A DNA stretch of 64,000 nucleotides from Amia ocellicauda (GCF_036373705.1 NC_089860.1:35096421-35160420); one strand, 5' to 3'. Positions 1-11,325 are shown, counted from the first letter of the stretch. Translations and numbers: made by a program. The notes: generated by a model from the sequence alone, not told the origin.

Positions 1-367
1 GCCCATTCTCCTCTGACCTCTAGCATCAACAAGGCATTTTCGCCCACAGGACTGCCGCATACTGGATGTTTTTCCCTTTTCACACCATTCTTTGTAAACC
101 CTAGAAATGGTTGTGCGTGAAAATCCCAGTAACTGAGCAGATTGTGAAATACTCAGACCGGCCCGTCTGGCACCAAGAACCATGCCACGCTCAAAATTGC
201 TTAAATCACCTTTCTTTCCCATTCAGACATTCAGTTTGGAGTTCAGGAGATTGTCTTGACCAGGACCACACCCCTAAATGCATTGAAGCAACTGCCATGT
301 GATTAGTTGGTTAGATAATTGCATTAATGAGAAATTGAACAGGTGTTCCTAATAATCCTTTAGGTGA

Positions 368-370
<3 letters not shown>
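1..370 (-). mobile_element. Tc1/mariner DD36E element, 5' part, cut by window edge
   Basis: Bases 1-370 match the terminal part of the complete element at 31687-32907 with no indel (position 1 aligns with 32538). I noticed only a few substitutions, for example at 177 and 304. The terminal inverted repeat ends in GGTGAGTG at 370 and is followed by a TA target site. The transposase N-terminus lies on the minus strand; its start codon is at about 220 and the frame stays open to the window edge. The rest of the element lies outside the window, so I cannot say whether this copy is complete. Confidence 0.93.

Positions 371-410
<40 letters not shown>
371..410. repeat. (TA)20 microsatellite
   Basis: Twenty TA units directly abut the Tc1 end. 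The element probably inserted into an existing TA run, or its TA target duplication later expanded. Confidence 0.95.
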
Positions 411-413
<3 letters not shown>

Positions 414-430
414 TATTAATTATAGACATA

Positions 431-440
431 TTTATTTATT
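431..440 (-). terminator. Poly(A) signals of the adaptor gene
   Basis: On the minus strand two overlapping AATAAA hexamers lie 5-15 bases after the TAG stop at 445-447. If used, the 3' UTR would be very short and would end at or inside the (TA)n/Tc1 junction. Confidence 0.45.
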
Positions 441-444
441 ATCA

Positions 445-908
445 CTATTGAATGAATGTGGATTGCACGGCTCTCCCCCGTATCTTGAAGACGTTGGAGT
501 ACAGGGCGTAGTCCACGTTGTTGTCCATGGTGTCCACCTCTCCCTGGGAGGAGCTGAGCGCCAACGTGGTGGACTTGTTGACCTTGGCGTACACCGCGCC
601 AATGTCCTCGGCCTCCCTGGCTTTGAGCGCGCTCACACGCACGTTATCGTAGAGGTGACTGCAGTCGGGACTTTGCCTCTTGGCCAGCCAGGACTCTCTG
701 CCCGAGTCACTCTTCACCTCAGACACAACGTCGTACACACTGGAGGTGGTGTAGCTGCTGTGCCTCCTCAGGGGCTTCTTCACGGACATGGACATGGGCA
801 GGTCGGGCAGCCGCCTCTTGGCTTTGGCCTCAGATTGTTGGCGCTCAACTCCTGCAATGGACACACATTTGTGAGGTTCTCACTTACCACAGAAACCTGT
901 TGCACGTG

Positions 909-944
<36 letters not shown>

Positions 945-946
945 CA

Positions 947-984
<38 letters not shown>

Positions 985-3900
985 CACTGTCCAAACCGTC
1001 CCCATACAGAGTTCCTTATGCTCCCTGATTCCCTGATTCTCGTGGACAAAGGAGGCTCAATCTCCTGAACTTTAATATGCAGTACATTAAATTACTTATA
1101 CAAGCTTTAGGCTGTAAATGTATTGTTGATATTGAACCTACATGACTTAACTGCTGCCCCCCACACCTTGTCTCCATCTCCGTCCCACCCAATGGCGTGA
1201 GTCATTGAGAAAAGTGCGCCAAAGCTGCCCCTCCCCTGGAAACATCTGTCACTAGCAACTTCAGCAGCAATGTGATGCATGAAGACCCATCTACTAATAC
1301 AGTCAGCTGTGTGCTACAGGTCTGCTCTTTCTGCCCCTTTCGCTCGCAGACGTGCCGTGGCACCCCCGGTGATCCCTCCTGCTCTGCTGGTGTCCAGGGC
1401 CCTGTTCTTCATTGCATGGTAACTGCAAGGCACAGTGACACGGTTCATGGGGACTGCAGGGCTGGGAAGCAGCCATTTCAGCAGCACTCACCTTTCTCAC
1501 TCTCTTGTGTTGCCTCTTGTTGTGGTTCAGATGCTGATACGCTGGTGTCCTCCTTCAACGTGATATCCTCTGTTGCGTCTGGTGGCTGGCATAGGAGAGA
1601 CACAGAGAGAGTGTGGAGGGGATTGGTTCTGACCTTCTAATATTGATCAGCAACTATATTGAATTTATCCAGATTAATTCAGTTTGGCTCATACAGGGCC
1701 TGTGTGTCTCTGCTCTTCTGTCTGTGTCTTGACATCTGTAGCAGACAGAGACACTCAGTTCTCAAAACATCTGATTTCTCTTGCCTTGACACTTTCAAAT
1801 AATGAGGTAAACATGGCTGTATTGATAACGAACCTTCCTGTTGTTTCTGAGAGTCAGAGAAGGGCTAAGGTGAAAATGTACAAGAGGGTTTGACTCATTA
1901 GAACATAAGAACATAGGACAGTGTCCAACCGAGAGGAGGCCATTCGCCCCATCGTGCTCGTTTGGTGTCCATTAATAACTAAGTGATCAAGGATCCTATC
2001 CAGTCTGTTTTTGAATGTTCCCAAATTGTCTCTTCAGCCACATCGCTGGGGAGTTTGTTCAGATTGTGACGCCTCTCTGTGTGAAGAAGTGTCTCCTGTT
2101 TTTTGTCTTGAATGCCATGAAGCCCAATTTCCATTTGTGTCCCCGGGTGCGTGTGTCCCTGCTGATCTGGAAAAGCTCCTCTGGTTTGATGTGGTCGATG
2201 CCTTTCATGATTTTGAAGACTTGGATCAAGTCCCCACGTAGACTCCTCTGTTCCAGGGTGAAAAGGTTCAGGTCCTCAGTCTCTCAGTAGGACATTCCCT
2301 TCAGACCTGGAATGACCTGGAGCAGCGATATCTTTCTTGTGGAGCCCAGAACTGAACACAGTATCCAGATGAGCTCTAACTAGTGCATTGTACAGTCTGA
2401 ACATCACTGCCCTTGTGCTCAATTCTACACTTTTGACAATATACCCTAACATTGTGTTTGTCTTTTTTATTGCTTCCCCACATTGTTTGGATGGAGAAAG
2501 TGAGGAGTCCACATAGACTCCTAGGTCTTTCTCATGTGTTACTTCATCTAGTTCTATTCCTCCCATAGTGTAATTATAGTGGACATTTTTATTACCTGCA
2601 TGTATTATCTTGCACTTGTCCACATTGAATTTCATCTGCCAGGTGTCGGCCCACAACTGAATATTATCTGAGTCCCTCTGAATAGCCTGTGCTGCTGAGA
2701 TTGTATCTGCTGAGCCACCAATTTTAGTATCTCTGCAAATTTGACAAGTTTGCTAACTATCCCAGAGTCCAGATCATTAATATAGATTAGAAAAAGCACA
2801 GTTTAGCTATAGTGTTGGTTATTCAGTAGCTAATATAATCTGTCCGACTTGCTTATTAATCAGCATTTAATTGATTTTCATTGCTTCTTCCAATTATTTG
2901 CATATATGGACTTTTTCTTTGTTTGGTTCGAGGTCTTGACCTATAAACTACTATTTCTCAGAACCTTTACTGAGTCCAGGATCCTCTGTATCTCTGTCAC
3001 CTGTTTCTCATTATTTTATTACCATTATCTAATTAACGTCTTATTGACTCACTGTGGTCCTATGGATTCCTTACAAATTTATTTTACAAATAAAGCAATG
3101 GCAATAAAGGTGCAGAATGTAATGCATGTATTATATAGGTAAAGCTTTTTAATCATCTTTTTATTCACAGGTGTGGCTCAATGAGGCGTGTGGATTGTTG
3201 TGTGGATTTTCTCATCATTGTTTTTTAAGCTGTCAGTGTAAATAACTGCTGTCCACCAGGAGAGGGCAGTGTTGACCTTCACTGTGGCGTCAAGGAGTGG
3301 CTCAGGCAAACTTTTAAAATCAAGGCTGATTATGACAGTATGTTGAAGGGAACAGCCCTTTCCGACCTTTAAACTGGCCCTGACCCGTACCTGACAATGA
3401 CCTGACACAGTCCCAGCTTTCCTGCAGGACACTGGGTACAGCTTGGTGTAACGAACGCTTCAGACTGGGCTGTCAATGAAAACCAAGGCTGACAGATGCA
3501 GGCTTATAGTCTGATCATCAGGGGCATTAAACAAGCAGGCCTGCTATGTTATTGTTATACACAGGTGCGCTGGACTGCGGGTGTCTGATCTAGGAGGAAC
3601 TGAATGAAGTTGGGGGGTAGAAGGAGCCGAGTGATCCAGTCTGGAGGAGAGACAAGGCTCTGGACTGGATCACTGAAGAACACCCAGGATCTGTTACAGG
3701 AATTCTGCCTCACTTGAGGTCTGAAATAAGTGATTAAATAATGTGAAGCCCGTTTGAAAGAGCGAGGCATCTGTCTTACCACGGAGGCGAGCTCCATCCC
3801 AGCGTCCTGCTGCTCCTCCGCAGACGGCGGGTCGGACTTCCTAAAAGATGGAAACGGTTTCTGGAACGTCTTTCTTTTCTGTTTTTTTACAGAAGTACAA

Positions 3901-4203
3901 CAGAGACGGGGCCCTTGTTCAAGCATGTCTGGACATTGCCATACCTTCATTGTGATTTTCCTTCAATTATGTAAACAAAAGCTGATTGTTCTGTCCAGGT
4001 CAGAGAAGACAAGCAGCGAGGCAGGGACACACGCACGGGGCCCCAGCGAGGGACAGGCAGGGCTCTTACCTCCTCCTGCAGCGGCCGCACAGCAGGAGCA
4101 GCGCGATGAGGAGGACGCAGGCCGCCGCGCTCACCAGGGCACTCGCCGGCAGGGCTGAGGACCGGCACAGCGTCAGGGACTTGGGGACGCTCTGTGGGCT
4201 CAT
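445..4203 (-). CDS. Transmembrane signalling adaptor, PAG/LIME-like (4 coding exons, about 242 aa)
   Basis: Minus-strand exons are 4203-4070, 3873-3780, 1585-1492 and 851-445. All junctions are GT/AG and phases agree when exon 2 starts at 3873; an AG five bases earlier (3878) would break the frame, so that edge is uncertain. The protein has a very short N-terminal ectodomain, one membrane helix at about residues 20-39, then a juxtamembrane CGRC that could be palmitoylated, followed by basic residues. The cytoplasmic tail carries spaced tyrosine motifs: YDVV, YDNV (a YxN Grb2-type site), YAKV and YSNV, plus a proline motif RRLPDLP. This layout is that of raft-associated adaptors phosphorylated by Src-family kinases (PAG1, LIME1). 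RRLPDLP resembles RELPRIP of PAG1, and VYAKVNK resembles its YSSVNK. Human PAG1 is much longer, so orthology is open. The start is the ATG just before the membrane helix. Introns hold a CA repeat, a CR1 LINE and an LTR-like repeat. Confidence 0.68.
911..988. repeat. (CA)n microsatellite
   Basis: A compound CA repeat with a few T and G interruptions, in the last intron of the adaptor gene about 60 bases upstream (in gene sense) of its final coding exon. Confidence 0.95.
1684..3085. repeat. LTR-like dispersed repeat, copy A, split by a CR1 insertion
   Basis: 1684-1902 and about 2795-3085 align in order with the uninterrupted sequence at 6296-6815. The gap is filled by the CR1 LINE. The right half carries a TATA-like box (CCTATAAACT), a downstream AT-rich stretch and the shared GTGGTCCTATGGA end. 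Order of signals resembles a solo long terminal repeat, but no internal retroviral genes are visible and the outer boundaries are unclear; similarity continues somewhat left of 1684. Confidence 0.5.
1903..2794 (-). mobile_element. CR1-like LINE, 5'-truncated copy 1
   Basis: The minus strand encodes the C-terminal part of a non-LTR reverse transcriptase. Visible hallmarks are WQMKFNVDKCK, EKDLGV and KKTNTMLG, in the order seen in CR1/L2-clade elements, but with frame breaks. The 3' end (left side) carries an 8-base tandem of the TTCTTATG type, as CR1 elements commonly do. It interrupts an older repeat, so it is younger than that repeat. The right edge may extend beyond the clearly coding part. 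Confidence 0.8.
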
Positions 4204-4971
4204 GGCTTCATGTGCCACCCCAGCCTGGCGAGTGTTAAACAGATTTCATTGAGCAGTAAAAGCAGCAGACACACTGTAGTAGTAGTAGTATTTGATGTGC
4301 TTAATCAAGGGATAGTACAGACTGACTTTCCGATTTATTATGCAATATCGCTTTGACGAGTCATTCAGTTATATGATTATATAATTATTGTCCTGCTGCA
4401 TTATCATGTGGGAAATATAGTGTACTGAGTCCAGCACTTTGTGTTTTGATGCTGTAGGGAAGTTCCAGATTGTTTTTGGAGAAGAAGTCTAAGCGACAGA
4501 GACAATGTCAACATCAACTGTAGTTCTGCATTTCGTTTTCCTGCCTGATTGAACATGAAGCCTGATTGAAGAGTTGCAACAGAGCACTTGTCTAAATAGA
4601 GGACAAGTAGCTGTAATGGGTGATTCAGAGGAAATCTATATCTACTCTGAATGACACAGGGCAGATCTATCACTTCTATAAATGGTTTGTTAAAACAGAC
4701 TCTCCTGTCAAAGGCTCTTCTGCTGCAGAGCTGAGTGGCCAATGGAAACCCAGAGCCCGGCAGCAGCAGCAGCACATCTTATTAAACCACAACTACACGA
4801 CTTATAACTGTATAGATACCAGAAGAATCAGATACTAATGTACTGAGTTTTTAGTCTGGGGAATAAAAAGCATCAATGTCTTCATGATTGACAGAAGTAA
4901 CAAAGAAGGAGAAAGGGCCACAAAGCTGAAGCTGAAGAAGAAGCTGGAGAAGTTGAAGAAGGTCAACTTAC

Positions 4972-5053
4972 TCAGTTTCTGGATCTCTGCGAGGTTCTCC
5001 CGGACCGCCGGAAAAGACAGTCCTGACAGAATCCACGGTGTCTGTCAGAGAGA
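4972..5053 (-). other. Probable 5' non-coding exon of the adaptor gene
   Basis: On the minus strand a C/T-rich acceptor (CTCTCCCGCCGCAG) precedes 5053 and a donor (CTGA|GTAAGT) follows 4972. The 82-base segment has no ATG. It lies about 750 bases upstream of the first coding exon, whose own acceptor is probably just before 4224. It could instead be part of a longer first exon. Confidence 0.4.
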
Positions 5054-5294
5054 CTGCGGCGGGAGAGAAGAGAAGTGCTTTTGAGGAAATTGGACACTAC
5101 CTGTCCGACCTTTCGGCTGTTTTTGTCTGATATGATTGTGCCAGGGCTGGGGGTGGGGGTTGATAGTCATCGATTTCCTTTTTTCTCTGGGTCCTGCAAT
5201 CCATCAGCAGTACCTCATAGTGCAAAGTGCCCTGTCTCTGCAGGAATGCAAGTGTACGTAAAGCTTCATAAACCTGGATGCAGTCTTTCCCAAG

Positions 5295-5368
5295 TCTCGC
5301 CACAAGATAATAATAAGACAACAAAGGCTTAGAAAGGCCATTCAGCTCATCTTGTTCGATTAGTGATC
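5295..5368 (-). repeat. Short CR1-type 3' fragment
   Basis: The segment AGGCCATTCAGCTCATCTTG and its left flank resemble the 3' tail shared by the CR1 copies at 1903, 38169 and 63688. It is more diverged, so it is an older insertion. Confidence 0.45.
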
Positions 5369-6295
5369 ATTTATTGATGACATTTTTACGAATAAAAGGC
5401 CCACTATTCAAAGAGTATTTCCTTGTGTTTATTTATCACAGACAATGCGTGTCAATGTGGCTGAGAGCTTTCCGTCAGCTCCTGTTATGACACTCTTCGA
5501 AGCTTCACGGCTGACAGCAGGGGTGTTGGACATCGTCAGGGTTAGTGTAAGGAAGAGAAGCGTGGTTTTATTTTATTGACATACAGGGTGTGTGGTAACT
5601 CCTCTTGTGAAAGACAGGATTGGAGTCATTTTGTTTTTTGACAGATTTTGAACTTCAGCTCCGAAAGGGAACTGCAGGTGAAAGTTCCCACTCCGCATTA
5701 ATGCTGAACTAGAGTCCTTCCGCAATAGCGTTCTGCATTTAGACAGTGGTCTTTAAAAGTGTTCCCCGTGTGGGGGGCCGTGTGGCTCATGTGGGGGGCC
5801 GTGTGAATGTTTGTGCTGGTGATCAGCCAGTCCCTCCAATATCGACATCACCTCCCTGACCGATCCCACCTGGCTGCTGTGTGACGGAGAGATACAGGAC
5901 AAAAACAGGGCTAGCATGAGCATATGATCTGCTGTGCTGCAGATCACTGGAGGAACGTCATGATTTGAATCTGATTAACACGCCCCCAGCTTCCTTGTCT
6001 GATTTAAGCAACAGTGCCCAGGTCTCTGGCAATGGTGTGATGTTATATTTTGGTATGGGTGAATTGGGACAGTCCTAGTCAGTCCTGGTTCAGACTGTAC
6101 CTGAGATACTCCTTATTCTCCAGAGCTGTTCAGCACTCTTGTCATTTTGCACTTTCTATAACTGCATCCTTATGATCCTGCTAACTTAATCATTGTGAGA
6201 TCTCCAGTTGTTTACTGAGATTTATCCTACGCCCCCCGACCTTTAGCTCACACCTAGGACTTCAGGCATCATTGAACTCATCCACAATACTTTAT

Positions 6296-6815
6296 TGTGG
6301 CTCGTGCAGGGCCTGTGTGTCTCTGCCCCTCTGTCTGTGTCCGAGACGTGTGTAGCCGACAGAGACACTCTGTTCCCAAAACATCTGATGTCCCTGCCTG
6401 GACACTGTCAGGGGACGAGGTCAACATGGCTGCATTGATAACGAACCGTCCTGCTGTTTCTGAGAGTCGTCCACAAGGTCACAGCAGTGTGGAGGTGGAA
6501 ATGTACCAGAGGGTTTGACATATTGACTCATTAGCTAGAGTGTAGATTATTCAGTATCCAATATAATATGTTAGCCTTGCATATTAATAAGTATTTAATG
6601 CATATTCTTTGATTCTTACTAATTATCCCCATGTCTAGACTTTTCTTTGTGTGCTTTCGAGGTCTCGACCTATAAATAACCGCACACATTTCTGCTCAGG
6701 GCTCCGTATGTCTGTCACCTGTTTCTCTACATTATTTTATTACAATTTTACAATAAACACTTCTTACTGATCCCCTGTGGTCTTGTGGATGCATATACAT
6801 CAGATTTCTTACAAC
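6296..6815. repeat. LTR-like dispersed repeat, copy B
   Basis: Uninterrupted homologue of copy A, including the TGGCTC start, a TATA-like box (CCTATAAATA near 6670), an AATAAA about 80 bases later and a shared end near TTCTTACA. The two copies differ at many sites, so neither is young. A short ORF here is a by-product of the repeat. Confidence 0.5.
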
Positions 6816-7237
6816 ATGAACAATGCAATCTATACTCGGCCTCAAGTGGCAGGACTGGGGTTTGTGGTGTTTAAGGAACACAATTACAGCACCATTATAA
6901 ATCATAGTCATTTCCCTAGAACTGCTTCAGTTCAACAATGTTTCTACGCCCCCCCCCCACACACTCACAAGTTATGATATTAATAATACCAATGAATCTA
7001 TATACTATAAGACTGTTTGGGGCTTTCTGTTTTTGGACATACAGGATACATATTAATGTGGTGCACAATGTACAGAATTAGTTTTAGTGGTAATTTGGGA
7101 TTTCCTGACTGAACCACTGCCTCCACTGCACCGATAACCGACCCGCTCAAACGAGGGAAGTCCCCGGCGGCACCTCGACAGCTCGTATGTCTCTCGTTCA
7201 CACATGAGGAAGCACAACATTTTTTAATTGGACTCGT

Positions 7238-7243
7238 TTTATT
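7238..7243 (-). terminator. paqr7: Poly(A) signal of paqr7
   Basis: AATAAA on the minus strand (AGTGCAATAAAAC-type context), about 1.36 kb beyond the paqr7 stop codon. It would give a 3' UTR covering roughly 7220-8598, which contains the CA microsatellites below. Confidence 0.5.
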
Positions 7244-7861
7244 GCACACAAATACCTTTGAGAAAAGATTAAGACTTTCACAATTGACAGTAGTTTACGA
7301 GCACCAGCCGACACGCTCTGGTGCGTTAAGACTGGACACACACACACTCACACCAAGAGAGCTTGTATTGCCATTTCTGATTCAGTCGTGAGTCTGTTGC
7401 ACAAGACCGTGTGAGAACTTCATGGTGTGACAATCTTATTGCTGTGCAGTAGAGCTCAGATTTAAGATAATGCTGACATGGTAATTGTGTTGTACAGCAC
7501 AGCATATTCCCCCCTCAGATCAGATTCATTTTCTTTCAGAAGGGGGACAACAGTATAGAATATCTTCACTTAATTTATTATAATTAATACTCCTTATCTG
7601 AAGGTGACTTACAAAAATATAAAATCTCGCAAAATCTGTAGTTGTTTATTTACACACTAGACCACACCAACCCACTTGGCTCTTCGAAGGGGGTTCCTTG
7701 GTTTGTATAGAACGGATCGGCCACGCTCAGACGATCTGTGGTTTAAGCACGGGAGCTTCAGGTACAGTCCACTGCACTAAAACCCATTCTGTCAAAGGTC
7801 TGCTCTGTTATTGAAAGCTGAGTTTTCACTGCCGGGTGCTTCAGGGAGTGTGGGAGTAAGA

Positions 7862-8008
7862 ACACACACACACACACGCAGACATACAGGCAGACACACA
7901 CACACACACACCATTGCAAGTTTTAAAAACGTCAATGCATAAGATTCGTCTTTAAAAACACACACACACACAGACACTCTCTCTCTCACACTCACTCACA
8001 CACACACT
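7862..8008. repeat. Cluster of CA/CT microsatellites in the paqr7 3' UTR
   Basis: Three CA runs (near 7863-7878, 7895-7910 and 7957-7972), a TCTC run and a CACTCACA run. On the paqr7 sense strand these read as GT/GA repeats. Confidence 0.85.
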
Positions 8009-8598
8009 TCTTGATCCCACTTAGGGGGATTAGCTACAGATGACAGCTCAGCAGTGCCGGACACGACCTGAACCCTTTAACTCTTACTGAAATCAGCAGG
8101 CGTGTTACAATCACCGACTAGTTTCCCTCCTTTTGAGTTTTATCTGGAGGTACATTTTTTAAAGGAATGCGGGGCAACGCAGGTGTTATCTATCATAGCA
8201 ACGCCACCGAACGCCAAACATCTGAACGAGCTCATGTCATTTAGTTTCTCTCAGAATGGATGGCAACTACACTACACTGGCATCAGCAAAAAAAGGCATT
8301 TCTGAGTCGGGGCCCCGCGCTTTCACACCGTGTTGGGCAGGAATGCAGCACAGCTACACGTCACATAGAAACACATACGACTAAAGCCAAGGAAGAAAGG
8401 AAATTACATTCGCATAAATAAGCCCTGGACAATACATTCTGTGATTGCTAGAGAAGGAAAATGTCCGTTAAATGTGCAGTTCAGATACATTCTAGGTAGA
8501 TGTGCCAATCATAACTGAAATATCACCGTGTGTATTTAGAAGAACACTGTATAACAACACTGGTCTTGGGTCGAAACACTGTGAGGCAAGCCTGGTCT

Positions 8599-9663
8599 TC
8601 ACTTGGACTTGTCCCTGCGACCGAGGAGCCGGCGCACCTTGGAGGTAATGAGGACCGCGGTCAGAGCGCTGGCCACTCCGGTCAGGACGAACAGAGCGCA
8701 GAAGAACGGGGCCGCCGAGTCGCCGTGGAGGTGTCGGTACACCGCCCGCCTGCCCAGGTAGTCCAGGTGGGAGGCCTCGATCTGGCTGAGGGTGCACAGT
8801 GCCAGCAGCACGTGGAAGATCTGGTGGCCCTGGCCCAGGAAGTCGCACCTGCCCGGGAACCATTTCTGTGGCAGCTGGTGGGTGAAGAAGAAGGCACAGG
8901 ACAGGAAGAAGGCCACCTGGCCGCAGTGGAAGGGCAGGGCCGGGTCCCGGGAGCAGGAGAAGCAGGTGATCACACGGTGGACGACGGGGCTGATGTCCCA
9001 GGTGTAGGCCAGGGCAGAGGGCACCACCTGACACGCCTTGCGGACCCAGTAGGTTGAGCTGTGGCTCTGGTACTTTCCGTAGCAGCAGCCCAGGCAAGAG
9101 AGCCAGGACAGGAAGGCGGCGAGGGGCATGAAGAGGCCATGGAAACAGGAGTGCCAACTCTCCTCGATGGCATAGTAGAAGTGGACCAGGGCGCTGCCAT
9201 ACTGGTAGAGCGCCACCCCGACGTAGTCCAGGAAGAAGAAGGCATAGTGGGACAGCTCGGACTTGGCGCTCAGGAGGTGGGCGAGGGTGCTGCAGGCCAT
9301 GTAGGCGAAGGCGGACAGGAGGAGGACCAACAGCGGCCAGGCGTGGACGTCCCGCACGAAGTCCACCGTCTCTGCCAGCTGGGCGGACTTCATCAGCACG
9401 ACCAGGGCAGACAGGAGGTGGGTCCACACGTTGATCGTCTCGTTGTGCCGCTGGAAGAGGGACAGGAAGTAGTAGCGCCAGCCGTGGTGGAGTGGCCGGT
9501 AGCCCCCGTGGATGTAGTGTTCACGGAAGAAGTGGGGCATGTCGCTGTCCTTCAGGGTGCCGGGTAGGGAGGGGGCTGCCTCCTTCAGCATCCGCGGGAC
9601 CCCCTGCACCTGCTGGAGGTTGATGAAGAGACGCCCGATTTGCTCCATGACAATGGTGGCCAT
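8599..9663 (-). CDS. paqr7: Membrane progestin receptor alpha (PAQR7)
   Basis: A single uninterrupted 354-codon reading frame. An in-frame ATG four codons upstream (9675) exists, but fish mPR-alpha proteins start MATxVMEQIGRLF, so I chose 9663. The sequence follows the PAQR family throughout: YIHGGYRPLHHGWRYYF before the first helix, ETINVWTH, the STLAHLLSAKSE motif, DYVGVALYQYGSA, DISPVVHR and GQGHQIFHV near the end. These hold the conserved histidine and aspartate positions of the family. Seven or eight hydrophobic helices are evident. The product is a cell-surface progestin receptor, known in fish for oocyte maturation and sperm motility. Similarity is closest to PAQR7, and PAQR8 is the main alternative. 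The coding region has no introns. The upstream TCTGCCTCCAACAG (minus strand, near 9708) could be the acceptor of a 5' UTR intron. Confidence 0.93.
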   Translation of the reverse strand: MATIVMEQIGRLFINLQQVQGVPRMLKEAAPSLPGTLKDSDMPHFFREHYIHGGYRPLHHGWRYYFLSLFQRHNETINVWTHLLSALVVLMKSAQLAETVDFVRDVHAWPLLVLLLSAFAYMACSTLAHLLSAKSELSHYAFFFLDYVGVALYQYGSALVHFYYAIEESWHSCFHGLFMPLAAFLSWLSCLGCCYGKYQSHSSTYWVRKACQVVPSALAYTWDISPVVHRVITCFSCSRDPALPFHCGQVAFFLSCAFFFTHQLPQKWFPGRCDFLGQGHQIFHVLLALCTLSQIEASHLDYLGRRAVYRHLHGDSAAPFFCALFVLTGVASALTAVLITSKVRRLLGRRDKSK

Positions 9664-9675
9664 GCCCCCGCTCAC

Positions 9676-11102
9676 TGTTGCTACGATTCCAGTTTACGCC
9701 AAGAACCTGTTGGAGGCAGAAGATGTATTTTTATATAGCCATCATAAAGACAACTAGTTTCCAAAACATCTTGGAAGAGATTCTAAAGATTCCCAGGGTT
9801 TGATGTCATGGGGTTTCCAGTATACCTTACTAATGGAAGCTGCTAATCCCCATCAAACACACTGCACATCGACTGAACATATAGAAGGTACGACCCAGGT
9901 ATAGAGAGAAAACAGCATCGGTCTTCAAAATCCACAAAATGATCTTTCCAGGAGATGACAAAGGACAGCAGTCACTACCTTTCAAAGGACAACAAACCAG
10001 ATCACATATCAGTGCGGGAGACACGCAGGTGGCTTATGTGATTAAACCTCCTGGAGTAATACGAGATGCCTCCTACCCACACGTAGACAGGGCCGTGAGG
10101 AACGGAGGCCACTGACGCTGCCAGGAGCCAGGAGGAACCGCCTGTCTGATGCGTCTGTTTTCTGAAAATCAGACACAGCCGGTTCGCCCTGAAGAACGAG
10201 TTCTCAAATAGGAACCGAAAATCAACCAGGGGAGATGATCGATTGAGAGCACCACCGGATTTGTGAATTGATACGAGATCTGTTGATCGTTTATTAGAGA
10301 TTTTGAATTTGAGAAATGGAGGGCATTTACCAGACCCAGCGTTTGCGTTTTGTTCAGCCTGCCCTCATATCTGTGCTGGATTCATACTGTATTATTCATT
10401 CATTCCCCACAGTAGTTAACAACAGCCCTGCACAGAAAGGAATCTGCCCGAGACTCTTCGACAATCTCACACGCCTGCTACACAAACCCGTGCACAAAAG
10501 CTTACACGCCCTCCGCAAAAATGTGTGACTTCATCGGGTTAAACGCACAACACCCTGCTGAACGCGGTTCTGCAGTGCATCTCTTTGTGTGCAGTTTAAA
10601 TGTTTCCCCGTCATGATATCTCCGTATTGATTTTATTTGCAGATCAGATTTGCATGTCAGTAGATATGTTGTGTGGATATTCTCTAACACAAACATTGTC
10701 TAGTATTTTGTAAATGTTTGAACTGTAAATAATTTTAAAAAACACGAAGGTGACAATGATGTTTTTTCTTACAGTAAGTAAAGGCAGTGCAGCCTACTTA
10801 GGTGATGCAGGATCAAGGCCAGTAATTATGCTGTCAAGCTACTCTATAAACATCATTCCTCAGTTCAGGGGGTGTCTCTGCTGGTACTCTCCTATAACAC
10901 GCCAGCAGTGCGTTTACAGTCCTCGGCACTTTGATTCAGTGTGTGTGTGTGTGGGGGGGGGGGGCTGTACAAAGGATGCTGCTCCCTTAGAGTCAATTGT
11001 CAAACAGACAGTGCAAAGAAAGGGACTGGTTACACTCCTGTATCAAAGGCAACATTATCACACATTTCAATTTGCTTACCTGTGGTTTCATTCCTTTCCT
11101 AC
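9676..11102. other. Intergenic region upstream of paqr7
   Basis: No exon with convincing coding content was recognised. It presumably contains paqr7 5' UTR exons and promoter, but I could not place them. A (GT)n/G-run lies near 10940-10964. Confidence 0.5.
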
Positions 11103-11325
11103 TATTATTATTATATTTCTTAGCAGACACCCTTATCCAGGGCGACTTAAAATTGTTACATCACATCACACTTGTATATACATTTATACAGCTGGGTTTA
11201 ATTGGAGCATTCTGGCTACAGTGCCTTGCTCAAGGGTACAACAGCAGTGTCCCCCACCTGGGAGTGAACCCACAATGCTCCCTTCCAGAGTCCAGACTCC
11301 TAAACGTTACTCCACACTGCTGCCC
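11103..11325 (-). mobile_element. tRNA-derived SINE with L2-type tail
   Basis: On the minus strand it starts GGGCAGCAGTGTGGAGTAAC, has a B-box-like GTGGGTTCACTCCC, the CCTTGAGCAAGGCACT block, and ends with AAGTCGCCCTGGATAAGGG and a TAA-rich tail. This head-plus-tail arrangement is typical of fish SINEs that borrow an L2-like 3' end. It is full length but diverged. Confidence 0.75.

Noticed and set aside
364-1068. 234-aa plus-strand ORF at the window start
   Set aside because: It is built from the TA and CA microsatellites and the antisense of the adaptor's last exon.
8492-9567. Long ORFs overlapping paqr7 in other frames, up to 311 aa
   Set aside because: They are shadows of the GC-rich paqr7 coding exon. 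Only the 8599-9675 frame shows PAQR motifs.
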